From the NCBI GenBank assembly GCA_028291055.1, contig JAQGIP010000042.1, positions 1 to 36,797 on the forward strand: DNA of 36,797 bases, written 5' to 3'. Numbering within the stretch: position 1 is the first letter of the stretch; every line of letters starts with the position of its first letter. Below are positions 1 to 8,078 of this stretch, piece by piece. This DNA is from Caulobacter sp. (lineage in GTDB: Bacteria; Pseudomonadota; Alphaproteobacteria; Caulobacterales; Caulobacteraceae). The position numbers and the translations under genes are program-made. The notes under the pieces were generated by a model. That model saw only the letters and a program-made list of their open reading frames with translations. It had not been told where the DNA came from and searched no databases.

Positions 1-196
1 CGAACAGCGGACCGAACCGGTTCCACCAGAAGCGCACCGTCTCGTAGCTGACGTCGATGCCGCGCTCAGCAAGCAGGTCTTCCACGTTGCGCAGTGACAG
101 GGGGTATTTGACGTACATCATCACCACCAGCCGGATCACCTCGGGCGAGGAGTTGAACCGGTAGAAGGGTGACTTGGGTCTGTGAGGTCGGGCCAT
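1..196 (-). CDS. IS6-family transposase, N-terminal part (cut by window edge)
   Basis: The minus strand from the ATG at 194-196 encodes 65 residues beginning MARPHRPKSPFYRF and containing VIRLVVMMYVKYPLSLRNVE, then ERGIDVSYETVRFWWNRFG. This is the N-terminal helix-turn-helix region of IS6/IS26-family DDE transposases, where a Y-(K/R)-x-S-x-R-x-(V/L)-E segment precedes the (D/S)-x-(T/E)-x-x-x-W motif. The DDE catalytic residues lie beyond the left edge, so whether the gene is intact cannot be judged. It sits just downstream of the RTX gene, which reads in the same direction. Confidence 0.85.
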   Translation of the reverse strand, partial: MARPHRPKSPFYRFNSSPEVIRLVVMMYVKYPLSLRNVEDLLAERGIDVSYETVRFWWNRFGPLF

Positions 197-252
197 GCGG
201 CCGGCCTAACCCGCCCGCGTTACCGGGCGGTGCATTTGGGCTGACAAAGCCC
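1..252 (-). mobile_element. Partial IS6-family insertion sequence (one end)
   Basis: The element includes the partial transposase and about 56 bp of leader. Read on the minus strand, the likely tip near 252 begins GGGCTTTGTCAGCCCAAATG, which resembles the GGCTNTGT-type ends of IS6-family elements. The boundary is inferred from that resemblance only, because the other end and any target duplication are outside the window. The RTX stop codon (268-270) lies about 16 bp beyond the proposed tip, so the RTX gene is not interrupted. Confidence 0.6.
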
Positions 253-267
253 GCCCAGCCAATTGCT

Positions 268-3200
268 CTACGGATGGAAGTCAGCAGCGGTTACTTGGGT
301 TATATTTGCCAGAAGAATTGCAAAGTCCGCTGTGCCATCGCCGTTGGCATCCCCGGACACTAATACTCCCGCCGACACTTTTTGATATCGAAGCTCACCC
401 GCGATATGGTGAAATTCTGCGTTCCCTATAAACGAGAACGACTGGCGTCCGGCCACGAGCGTGTTCCCGTCTACCGCAGTTAGGTCGATGAAATCACCTT
501 GTTGATCGTTAAAATCCAAAATTCTATCGGGGGCAGACACGGTCGACGCCGTCAGTGCCTGGAATACGAAGCAATCGGCACCTTCCCCTCCGACCAGTAT
601 ATCGACGCCGTCCCCTCCGATAATAATATCGGCCCCGATACCACCGTCTAGAACATCATTTCCACTGCCGCCCGAGACGGTGTCGTTACCTTCTGCGCCG
701 AGCAAGAAATCGTCCCCGCCGTCTCCATAGACGTCATCGTTCCCCACGCCGCCGTTCACCAGATCTTTGCCGAGGCCGCCGGATAACGCGTCGTTTCCTC
801 CCTCGCCCATCACGGTGTCGTCGCCTGCCTCGGCGCGCACGATGTCGTCTCCAGCGCCTCCGCTTACAACGTCGCTGCCACCGCCAGCGCGAATGATGTC
901 ATTGCGACTGGAGCCCGAGAATATTTGAGAAGTGTCGTCTCCAGCTACCATCGCTATATTGGGATCCGACATCCCTATAGATTGCAAAATCGAAAGCGCC
1001 ACCTCAGTGCCTTGCAGGATGCGTCCAGGCGTAGTGAGGTGAGTACCATCGTCGGTCTCAATCTGAGGAGACGTGACCACTAGCGTTACACCGGCCAAGT
1101 CTCGTGCGAGTTCGGACTGGGCCTGTCGAAGTTCGTCGGCATTCCCGCCAACAATACCCAGCCCGCTGATAACAACGTGTGGTCCGCCCAAATCGTGCTG
1201 GAATCGAGCCAGCAGCGCTTCTAGAGCGGTCTCGTATACGGCCGGACTTACTCGTGCCGCAGAGTCTGCTTCACCTTGGTTCCAGATCAGATATTCGGAT
1301 TGTCCGTGGGACGCGACGGCTGCTTGGTCCTCTAGATTTTGATAGAGCGTTCCAGGCCCCTGGGCAGCCCAATAATCCCTAGCTGCGAGTTGGAGCAGCG
1401 AAGTGCCTCCCACGGCTCCGGCAATGAAAGCAAGCGGCACTCCCGGATTGGCAGCAGCAAATGTTGTCGCGAACGCCAGTGTTCCCGCTCCCGATGCGAC
1501 ACTCCACACCCCGCTCCGATAGTCAGCAGATGGCATCCACACGTAGACACCCTCATGCGGGAGCTCCGAAGATGTTGGCGCCGTAAACCACCCGAGCATG
1601 TTCGATTGGCCTGCGGCAACGACCACGGTCCCGATTGAAAGCACTTGTGCCACGACGTTCCCGGCTGAACGGGTTTCGAGCGTATATCCGTCGCCCTGCG
1701 GGATACCCAGCAATACTCCGTCAGTCGTCCAATCCACGACCACGTCGCCGTTCCGAGTAACCCTGACCGCCTCACCTCCTACATAGAAGGAACCGGTGCC
1801 ATCAAAGCGTTGAACGAATATGTGATCGCCAGAGGTGGAGGTGTTTCTAAGGGGGTTCACCTCAGCCGCATCTGTCGCGACATGGATGTCAACTTCGTGC
1901 AATTGCACGCCGCCGTGTTTATCAACGGCCGTAAATTTAAAGGAGTCGGTCCCCACGAAACCGACGTCTGGTGCGTAAAAGAACTCGCCAGTCGTATCGA
2001 GTTTCAGGGTGCCGTGGAGTGGCGTATCGCGAACCGAAAAGCCACTATCGATCTCCGCCGGAACAAACGCACCAAGCATTCCACTGACAATGTGGTTTTC
2101 GCTGGCTTGGATAATGGACGGGGCAGGGGAACCAAGGGCACCGGCGGGGAGCGGCGTGCTCGACATTTTTGCGGGTACACTCGTAACGACTACGGAACCG
2201 ATGCTCGTCACAGTCCCGTCAGTGATTGTATATGAGAACGTATCTTTCCCCAAAAACCCGCTCGTCGGCATGTAGCTTATATAATCGTCTGCCGTATCCA
2301 ACGTACCGTTATCAAAGAAGATAGCTGTACCGTGCTCGGCCCCGCCAACTCCACTGACGCTCCCATGGGCAGCGTCTAAACCGATGCCTAGAACGGTAAT
2401 AGCATCGTTATCAGCATCACGATCATTCTGAATTAGCTCTGACACAGAGATCACGAGGGGATGCCCCGCCATCGAAGAAGCAACAAACATATCGTCGTTG
2501 GCGACAGGAGCGTCGTTGGCCGCAGCGATGATTATGCTTTTGGCCGCCGCCAACGTTCCGCCGTGGCCATCGGTAACATTATAACTGATTGTTGCTTGCC
2601 CATTGAAGTCGGCCTGAGGGGTAAATGTCAGCACACCGCTTCCACTATCGACGATGCTGCCGTGGCTCGCTAAGATGGTAGAGACATTCAGCTGATCTCC
2701 ATCACTATCTATGTATCCTGCCAGCAGGCTGCTGACGGATATAGCAATGTTCTGATCCTCTAGCCCGCTGATCACCGCAGAATTCGTTGGATTGTATGCG
2801 GGGGCGTGATTTTGATCTTCGGGAGCAAATGCGAAGTCGCCTGCTACCAGTAAAGCTGATCCGGCGTAAGAAACGTTAAATTGGCCTATAAGAGAGCCAT
2901 CCTTGACCTGATACACGTGGGTCGTACCGCTTTGCCGGACTAGGGAAAGGGTGGCGTTTGAGGAAAACCCTGTCAGTTTTACGAGGTCCTCACCGGTTAC
3001 GAACCCGTTTCCCGCACCTTCGAAATCCGCGATAGAGTCAGTGAACCCTGCGGCCATATCGGCCCGTGAAATTATGAACGTGTCCGCCCCGGCCCCGCCC
3101 GTTAGGACGTCTTTACCAAGCCCGCCATTGAGCACATCATCGCCTTCATTTCCGGAGATTTTGTCTTCACCCGCACCACCAGTTAGGACGTCGTTCCCAC

Positions 3201-4677
3201 CCTTTCCTTGTATCTGCTGCGGCGTAGCTGCGCCCGACTGATTTATTACGTCGTTACCAGCTCCGCCGTTTGTATAAGTTATCACTGCAGTTGTAGCTGT
3301 GACGAGGGATACAGAAACCGTTGCCGGGCTGATGAGGCTGCCGTCGGACACGACATATGAAAAGCTGTCTGTTCCTGAGTAGCCTTGGGCTTGCTTATAA
3401 ACTATAAAATCATCGGACCTGTCTGATGTTCCATTAGTATTGTAGGTAACGGATCCATGCGCTGCGGATCCAACGTTGCTGATAAATAGTTTGTCTCCAT
3501 CAATGTCGCTGTCATTTGCAAGCAGACTGGCGGCGGACATCGTTACAGTAGATCCAGCTGAACTACCGATGAGTAACGTATCTGATTGAGCTGTCGGGGC
3601 GTCATTCGCGGGCAGAAGTGTTAGGGTTGAGGCTCCCGATACTACGCCGCCGTGGCCGTCGCTTACCTCGTATCGCAGCGCAATCTCTCCGGCAAAGTTT
3701 GCTGGTGCGCCCACCGTGTAAGTGCCGTCCGGGTTTGAACTTATGGCGCCCTGACTGACCCACAGCGCCGAGATGACAAGCGTATCTGCGTCTGCATCTT
3801 TATATGGGGACAGAAGATCGGAAGCGGAGAAAGTGTAAGGTTGATCCTCCACTCCAATAGCGGGGTGGGCCGGCAGGCCGCTATCGTAAGGGGCGTGATT
3901 CAGGTGGTTGATCCGAACAGTTTCTGACGCTGCGATCGAGCGTCCGTGACCGTCAAGTACATCGTAGTTAATAGTCGCGTTTCCGATGTATCCCGGGTTC
4001 GGCAAGAAACTGTAAGCACCGCTTCCCGCGAGTGACACGATGCCATCGGCAGAGGACAGATTTACTGCCTGTAAGGCTTCGCCCTCTGGGTCGGCATAGC
4101 CCTGCGTTAAGTCCGCTGTGCGTATAAAGTATAACGTGCCTTCGGTGCCATCCGGTATGAGCGCATGGGCGCCGCTAACTATCGGGGCCAAGTTTGGTGG
4201 TGGGGCCGAAGGATTGGCGAACTCAAAATCACCGGCAGCAAGCGAAAGGGTACCGGCATAAGTTACTTGAATTTGCGCTAGGAAAAGGCCGTCCTTAACC
4301 TGGTAAACGTGAGCAGTTCCGGATTGGCGCAACAGTGTAAACGTTGCTGACGATGTAAATCCGGTAAGCAGAATTTTATCGTGGGAAGAGTGGAGGCCGG
4401 TTCCGGCGCCTTCAAAATCTGATATGTTTGCTACCGCACTCGGCGACAAATCGCTCTTGGCGAAGATGAAGGTGTCTGCTCCTTCTCCGCCTGTTAAGAC
4501 ATCTTTTCCACCGCCGCCGCGAATGACATCATTACCCTCATTACCATAGAGTTTGTCGTCACTCGAGCCCGAGACTATCACGTCATTGCCAGCGCGCCCT
4601 TGAACCTGCTGCGCGCCGGCGATGGCGGAGACGTCAATGACGTCATTTCCGACGCCGCCGTTTGTATAGTTAGTCAT
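268..4677 (-). CDS. RTX/cadherin-like exoprotein with embedded SASA-type (GQSNM) esterase domain
   Basis: This is a 1469-residue protein. Hemolysin-type Ca-binding nonapeptide repeats (GGxGxDxxx) occur at about residues 7-70, 470-535 and 1250-1365. Cadherin-like/tandem-95-type Ig modules with VSDGHGG signatures fill most of residues 160-465 and 615-940. A module of about 150 residues, running from RTX repeats through DFEGAG to RQSGTxHVYQVKDG, is present twice (about 5-155 and 468-615). Residues about 1015-1235 form an SGNH/SASA hydrolase domain (sialate O-acetylesterase, CE6-like) with GQSNM at 1023-1027 (nucleophile S1025), WNQGEAD at 1132-1138 and DGTH at 1210-1213. There is no Sec signal; the C-terminus (ITQVTAADFHP) resembles type I secretion substrates. 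The inferred role is a Ca-dependent secreted or surface protein that deacetylates glycans. A GGGGAG ribosome-binding site precedes the ATG. The gene is clearly poorer in G+C than its surroundings and lies between two IS elements, suggesting transfer. No type I secretion genes are adjacent. Confidence 0.88.
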   Translation of the reverse strand: MTNYTNGGVGNDVIDVSAIAGAQQVQGRAGNDVIVSGSSDDKLYGNEGNDVIRGGGGKDVLTGGEGADTFIFAKSDLSPSAVANISDFEGAGTGLHSSHDKILLTGFTSSATFTLLRQSGTAHVYQVKDGLFLAQIQVTYAGTLSLAAGDFEFANPSAPPPNLAPIVSGAHALIPDGTEGTLYFIRTADLTQGYADPEGEALQAVNLSSADGIVSLAGSGAYSFLPNPGYIGNATINYDVLDGHGRSIAASETVRINHLNHAPYDSGLPAHPAIGVEDQPYTFSASDLLSPYKDADADTLVISALWVSQGAISSNPDGTYTVGAPANFAGEIALRYEVSDGHGGVVSGASTLTLLPANDAPTAQSDTLLIGSSAGSTVTMSAASLLANDSDIDGDKLFISNVGSAAHGSVTYNTNGTSDRSDDFIVYKQAQGYSGTDSFSYVVSDGSLISPATVSVSLVTATTAVITYTNGGAGNDVINQSGAATPQQIQGKGGNDVLTGGAGEDKISGNEGDDVLNGGLGKDVLTGGAGADTFIISRADMAAGFTDSIADFEGAGNGFVTGEDLVKLTGFSSNATLSLVRQSGTTHVYQVKDGSLIGQFNVSYAGSALLVAGDFAFAPEDQNHAPAYNPTNSAVISGLEDQNIAISVSSLLAGYIDSDGDQLNVSTILASHGSIVDSGSGVLTFTPQADFNGQATISYNVTDGHGGTLAAAKSIIIAAANDAPVANDDMFVASSMAGHPLVISVSELIQNDRDADNDAITVLGIGLDAAHGSVSGVGGAEHGTAIFFDNGTLDTADDYISYMPTSGFLGKDTFSYTITDGTVTSIGSVVVTSVPAKMSSTPLPAGALGSPAPSIIQASENHIVSGMLGAFVPAEIDSGFSVRDTPLHGTLKLDTTGEFFYAPDVGFVGTDSFKFTAVDKHGGVQLHEVDIHVATDAAEVNPLRNTSTSGDHIFVQRFDGTGSFYVGGEAVRVTRNGDVVVDWTTDGVLLGIPQGDGYTLETRSAGNVVAQVLSIGTVVVAAGQSNMLGWFTAPTSSELPHEGVYVWMPSADYRSGVWSVASGAGTLAFATTFAAANPGVPLAFIAGAVGGTSLLQLAARDYWAAQGPGTLYQNLEDQAAVASHGQSEYLIWNQGEADSAARVSPAVYETALEALLARFQHDLGGPHVVISGLGIVGGNADELRQAQSELARDLAGVTLVVTSPQIETDDGTHLTTPGRILQGTEVALSILQSIGMSDPNIAMVAGDDTSQIFSGSSRNDIIRAGGGSDVVSGGAGDDIVRAEAGDDTVMGEGGNDALSGGLGKDLVNGGVGNDDVYGDGGDDFLLGAEGNDTVSGGSGNDVLDGGIGADIIIGGDGVDILVGGEGADCFVFQALTASTVSAPDRILDFNDQQGDFIDLTAVDGNTLVAGRQSFSFIGNAEFHHIAGELRYQKVSAGVLVSGDANGDGTADFAILLANITQVTAADFHP

Positions 4678-4949
4678 AGAGCTCCCCCAACCCTACGGCG
4701 GCTGCACGGCTTCTGGTCCGAATCTCGTTCGGCCGCATGCCCGCAAGGTCCCCCGACCGCGTCTTAGTGCTCCCTGGCCGAGAAGACCGAGAATTGCAAC
4801 TAAACTCTTGCGAGAAGTGAGTCCCCAGGGTTGTGGCGCCTCAAACTTTGAGCAGATGAGGTTTTGGAGCTACTTTCTAGGCAGCGGCAAAGAGAGCGCA
4901 AGCGGGACAAATGCTCGTCGACGGCCCGGTCTGCGGGCACTGTCATCTG
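4678..4949. other. Intergenic region upstream of the RTX gene
   Basis: These 272 bp hold no convincing gene. The part next to 4678 contains the RTX ribosome-binding site and presumably its promoter, although I could not pick out confident -35/-10 boxes. At 4932-4945 there is a 14-bp sequence (TGCGGGCACTGTCA) that recurs exactly at 6652-6665 at the tip of the MITE-like element. The IS110-family element begins immediately beyond it. Confidence 0.5.
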
Positions 4950-6303
4950 TGGATGGCCCCTGCGCTGCAAGTGGTGATTTGAGCTAAGTCGATCTGCCAG
5001 GGTGCGGTCATCTGTCCGGCCTGTTGGTGCGGCCTTTGATGCCGCTGGCCCTGATGGTGTCCGCTGATCAGGTCCCACTCAGACCATCGAGCTCTAAGCT
5101 CCGACAAAGCCTCGGGTTGTCCTGATCTTGCGGCCGCGTTCAGATCTTCATCAGCTCGTTGCACCTCTTACAGTTCTGAGCGGCGCCTAGAGGACGCCGC
5201 GATCTCGTTAGGCGGCCGCCGGGCGGTAGACCTCGCCGCGAGTGAGCACCGCCCAGATGATCCTGGCCGTTTTGTTGGCCATCGCCACCGTGACGACGCG
5301 CGCTGGCCGCCGTTCCAGCAGCGAGCGCACCCAGGGGGCAGCGGCCAGATCGTCGGTCCTGGATCGGCGGATCACCGAGGTGGCGCCGACCACCAGCAGC
5401 TTGCGCAAGTACCCGTCGCCCTTCTTGGATATCCGACCCAGCTTGTCCTTCCCACCGGACGAGTTCTGGCGCGGGACCAAGCCCAGGAAGGCGGCGAACT
5501 CGCGCCCAGAGCGGAACAGGGAGGGATCGGCCACCGAGGCCGTCATTGCGGTGGCGGTGATGATCCCGACGCCGGGAATGGTCGCCAGCCGCTGGCTCTC
5601 CCGGTTCTGACGATGCCAAGCCAGCAGCCGCCGCTCTAGGGCGTGAATCTGCATGGCAAGGCCGGTGAGCTGGTCGCCCAGCACCAACAGCGACATGCAG
5701 GCGATCTCGGGCAACGATGGGACGGCGCCGGCGCGCACCTGCTCGAGAGCTCGTTGACCCTGCGAGGTCCCTGGGGCGCGACCAGGCCGAACTCGGCACA
5801 GTGTCCGCGGATGGCATTGATCAACTTGGTGCGCTGTCGCACCAGGAGCTCGCGGGTACGGTGCAGCACCAGCACACCCTGGCGCTCTGCGCTCTTGATC
5901 GGCACGAACCGCATCGTCGGTCTGGACACTGCCTCGCAGATCGCCTCGGCGTCGGCGGCGTCGTTCTTCTGCCGGCGAAGATAGGCCTTCACATAGGCCG
6001 GCGGCATCAGCCGCACCTGGTGGCCGAGCGCGGCAATCTCGCGCGCCCAATGGTGAGCCGTGGCGCACGATTCCATCCCAACCAGGCAGGGACCCAGCGC
6101 TTCGAAGAAGCCCAAAACCTCACCTCGTCGAAGCTTCTTGCGGGTGATCCCGCCGGCACTGTCAAGGCAGTGGACCTGGAAGACGGTCTTGGCGAGGTCG
6201 AGCCCAATCGTGGTAATCTGCATGGCGGATGGTCCCTGCATTACGTGGTTGCCTAACGACGGCCACTCTATGGCGCTCAGACGCCGGACACAGGGGCCAT
6301 CCA
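4950..6303 (-). mobile_element. IS110/IS1111-family insertion sequence
   Basis: The element is about 1.35 kb and encodes a DEDD transposase on the minus strand. A perfect 13-bp inverted repeat (TGGATGGCCCCTG at 4950-4962, CAGGGGCCATCCA at 6291-6303) bounds it. A second 9-bp inverted pair, TCGTTAGGC at 5205-5213 and GCCTAACGA at 6251-6259, flanks the coding region closely. Subterminal inverted repeats are characteristic of the IS1111 subgroup. The roughly 250-bp non-coding stretch beyond the transposase stop is also usual for this family. Exact tips are uncertain because these elements often lack target duplications. Confidence 0.75.
5208..6223 (-). pseudogene. IS110/IS1111-family transposase, frameshifted
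   Basis: The N-terminal part starts at the ATG at 6221-6223 (MQITTIGLDLAKTVFQVH). It shows the DEDD catalytic layout: D in GLDLAK, E in GMESCATAHHW, and two D in NDAADAEAI. The C-terminal part has the Transposase_20 signature IPGVGIITATA, then FAAFLGLVPRQNSSGGK and GRISKKGDGYLRKLL, ending at TAA 5208-5210. The two halves are in different frames. The switch lies around 5740-5756, between VAPQGPRRVNEL in the first frame and EQVRAGAVPSLPEIA in the second, and fits a single-base insertion or deletion. IS110-family transposases are not known to use programmed frameshifting, so this copy is probably inactive, unless the shift is a sequencing error. Confidence 0.85.
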
Positions 6304-6654
6304 CCCCATCAGACCAAATCGGTACTGGGTATTGGGGGCGACCCTCAGCGGCATTGGCGTTGAAGTTGCTGAAGAAATTCTATCCATTTGCGGACCAATG
6401 CAAACCGAACTCCGCCTAAACTCGGTGACCTGACGAGGAACGCGCAACCGGTAATTACCCCCTTTTTAAAGGTTGTGGCGATCGACGGTCAGCCGATTAT
6501 TGCGCGCGGCCGGGCGCATGCGCACCTTGCTACGTTCTGGGTGTGCAATGGCTAAGGTGGGGATGAAGGGGCGTGCGCCGCGATCGCGGCGGTGGGTGCC
6601 CAGGGTGCGGCGGCGGAAAGTTCCAGCCCGAAGCGCTGGACCAGTGGGTGGTGC
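6304..6654. other. Gene-poor spacer right of the IS110 element
   Basis: I see no recognisable gene in these 351 bp. Short open frames exist on both strands but have arginine- or proline-rich compositions typical of chance frames in G+C-rich DNA, and no convincing ribosome-binding site. The stretch is probably degraded sequence between mobile elements. Confidence 0.45.
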
Positions 6655-6797
6655 GGGCACTGTCAGACTAAAATCTATACTCGGAATTCTGACCGATAGG
6701 CGCGGGCTCGGTCACGGAATTTCCAGGGAATCTCGCGCCCGGTCGCGGTGCCCGGCGCCCCAGATTGCGCCTATACTCAGTTGCTCTGACAGTGCCC
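6655..6797. mobile_element. 143-bp MITE-like element with perfect 13-bp inverted ends
   Basis: The left tip GGGCACTGTCAGA (6655-6667) and right tip TCTGACAGTGCCC (6785-6797) are exact inverted repeats enclosing 117 bp with no open frame. Inside, CTATACTC occurs near both ends. The size and symmetrical ends fit a non-autonomous miniature element or a solo remnant of an IS. The same tip preceded by TGC occurs once more at 4932-4945, just outside the IS110 element. I do not recognise the parent family, and no target-site duplication is evident at the borders. Confidence 0.5.
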
Positions 6798-6822
6798 TCG
6801 CGCTTGCTACGTCGGCGAGGGC
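6794..6822. terminator. Hairpin downstream of the two small membrane-protein genes
   Basis: The 8-bp stem GCCCTCGC (6794-6801) pairs with GCGAGGGC (6815-6822) across a 13-base loop. It lies about 19 bp past the stop of the leftward 29-residue gene and overlaps the right tip of the MITE-like element. It lacks a clear T-run in the leftward direction, so its terminator role is tentative. Confidence 0.35.
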
Positions 6823-6840
6823 GCGCCGCCTTTAACTTGG

Positions 6841-6930
6841 TCACCGCAGCACAGCGACAACACCTGCAATGGCGGTGATGAGGGCGGCAAGAGCCGTCAG
6901 AAGAGGCGGAATGTATTTCAGGGCACGCAT
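6841..6930 (-). CDS. 29-residue single-pass membrane microprotein
   Basis: A short frame encodes MRALKYIPPLL followed by an alanine/isoleucine/leucine-rich helix and ends AVLR before TGA at 6841-6843. GGAG (6937-6940, minus) sits six bases upstream of the ATG, which is good spacing. The product has a positively charged start, one predicted transmembrane helix (about residues 8-27) and a terminal arginine, resembling small membrane regulators or type I toxin-like peptides. It follows the 285-residue membrane-protein gene by 58 bp in the same direction and may be co-transcribed. I recognise no family. The case rests on the ribosome-binding site and the composition. Confidence 0.45.
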   Translation of the reverse strand: MRALKYIPPLLTALAALITAIAGVVAVLR

Positions 6931-6988
6931 GGCTCGCTCCAGGTTGTTGAGCGAGCTTGCCGCGTTGCTGGGCGGCGTTGGAATAGGC

Positions 6989-7846
6989 TCAGATGGTGGC
7001 GCGGCGAGCCGCCACAATCCGCATCACGCCCTGCAGCGCATAGAGAGCAAAACCGGCAATGAGAAGGAAAAGCCCGGCCCCGATTAAGCCGACCTGAAGC
7101 GCCACCAGTTTAGCTCCGCCTTCATGGCCGCCGAGGAAAGGCGCCCGCGCAATCCAGACCAACGCAAAGGCCAGGAATGATGGCGCGATACGCCGGCCAA
7201 GCGGCTTGTCGCCAGTCGGATCGTGGAAACCTGATAACCCGGCCAAAAGCCCGAGAGCTAAGGGAGGCAGCGCCAACTGCAGCTGGTGGAGCAGGTGGGA
7301 AGTAGGGTCAGGCCCCAAGGCCGCCCCAAACCAAAGCTGAGTCATCGCCAGCGCCACCGTGGTGAACGTTATGGCAAACGCTGGATAGGTGAGGACTCGC
7401 CGAGGCGGGCTGCTTATTCGCGATGCAAGCTGGCGATCATACACGCCGAGCATTGCGCGCGTGCCCATCAGGATCAGCGCCATCAGACCTGCCGTGGCCA
7501 TAAACACCGCTGCGCCGCCAGCCAGCGCCAAGCCTACAGAACGTCCGCCTTCACCGGGCGTCTGAGGTATTCCAAGGATGAAGTGCGTAGCCCAAGCCAA
7601 GGCAAACACCGTCACCGGTGCGATCGCTCGCCGCGCTATGCCGCGCCCGGCGCCTCGAAACGCCAGCGCTGCGACGGGCAATGCCAAAAGCAGAGGTAGG
7701 AAAGCGGCGCTGAGCAAGCGGCCGAACAAGCCATAGGGCTCAGCGATCAGGCTCCAATCTAGAAGTGGCGCCAAAATCGCGCTGAGCGCCACAGCGCCGA
7801 GTGCGAACGACACAAAGCGTGGGGACCGGGACGGCTCAATCGGCAT
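6989..7846 (-). CDS. Polytopic membrane protein of unknown function (285 aa)
   Basis: The product begins MPIEPSRSPRF and has roughly eight hydrophobic segments spread over its whole length, for example around residues 15-30, 45-65, 75-95, 105-130, 155-175, 190-205, 220-235 and 245-272. The loops are short and no catalytic or metal-binding motif is obvious. Layout and composition recall Yip1-type or other small integral membrane families, but I cannot assign one. It lies downstream of hxsA in the same direction, 232 bp away. A role with the His-Xaa-Ser cassette is possible, but the gap and the hairpin at 7879-7912 argue for a separate transcript. Confidence 0.65.
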   Translation of the reverse strand: MPIEPSRSPRFVSFALGAVALSAILAPLLDWSLIAEPYGLFGRLLSAAFLPLLLALPVAALAFRGAGRGIARRAIAPVTVFALAWATHFILGIPQTPGEGGRSVGLALAGGAAVFMATAGLMALILMGTRAMLGVYDRQLASRISSPPRRVLTYPAFAITFTTVALAMTQLWFGAALGPDPTSHLLHQLQLALPPLALGLLAGLSGFHDPTGDKPLGRRIAPSFLAFALVWIARAPFLGGHEGGAKLVALQVGLIGAGLFLLIAGFALYALQGVMRIVAARRATI

Positions 7847-7878
7847 GACAGCCTACAACTACCTTTCGAAGACCTGAG

Positions 7879-7912
7879 GACAGCGGGGCGCAGTTCGTAG
7901 CGCCGCGCTGTC
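7879..7912. terminator. Strong hairpin between hxsA and the membrane-protein gene
   Basis: The 13-base arm GACAGCGGGGCGC (7879-7891) and GCGCCGCGCTGTC (7900-7912) pair at 12 of 13 positions around an 8-base loop. It sits 33 bp upstream of the membrane-protein start and about 165 bp past the hxsA stop, where it could end the hxs transcript or act as an operator. There is no U-run, so the call is tentative. Confidence 0.4.
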
Positions 7913-8078
7913 TCGGTTTCCAGCTTCCATTCCGCAACTCACGGCCACCTACGAGGCGCTGGTGACGCGGCCGGCGCATGTTCAGCGAGCCGCCAGCCGC
8001 TATTGGTTCAGGCTGCCGGCGCCAGGGTGCGCATGCACGGGGAGGGCTCGCGTCAATCGCCGCCCGCCTTCTAGGGTT

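Noticed and set aside
5208..6223. Programmed frameshifting in the IS110-type transposase
   Set aside because: No slippery heptamer at the switch, and the family is not known to use frameshifting; a mutation or sequencing error is simpler.
6473..6835. 120-codon plus-strand frame
   Set aside because: Arg-rich, no ribosome-binding site, and it runs across the MITE-like element and hairpin.
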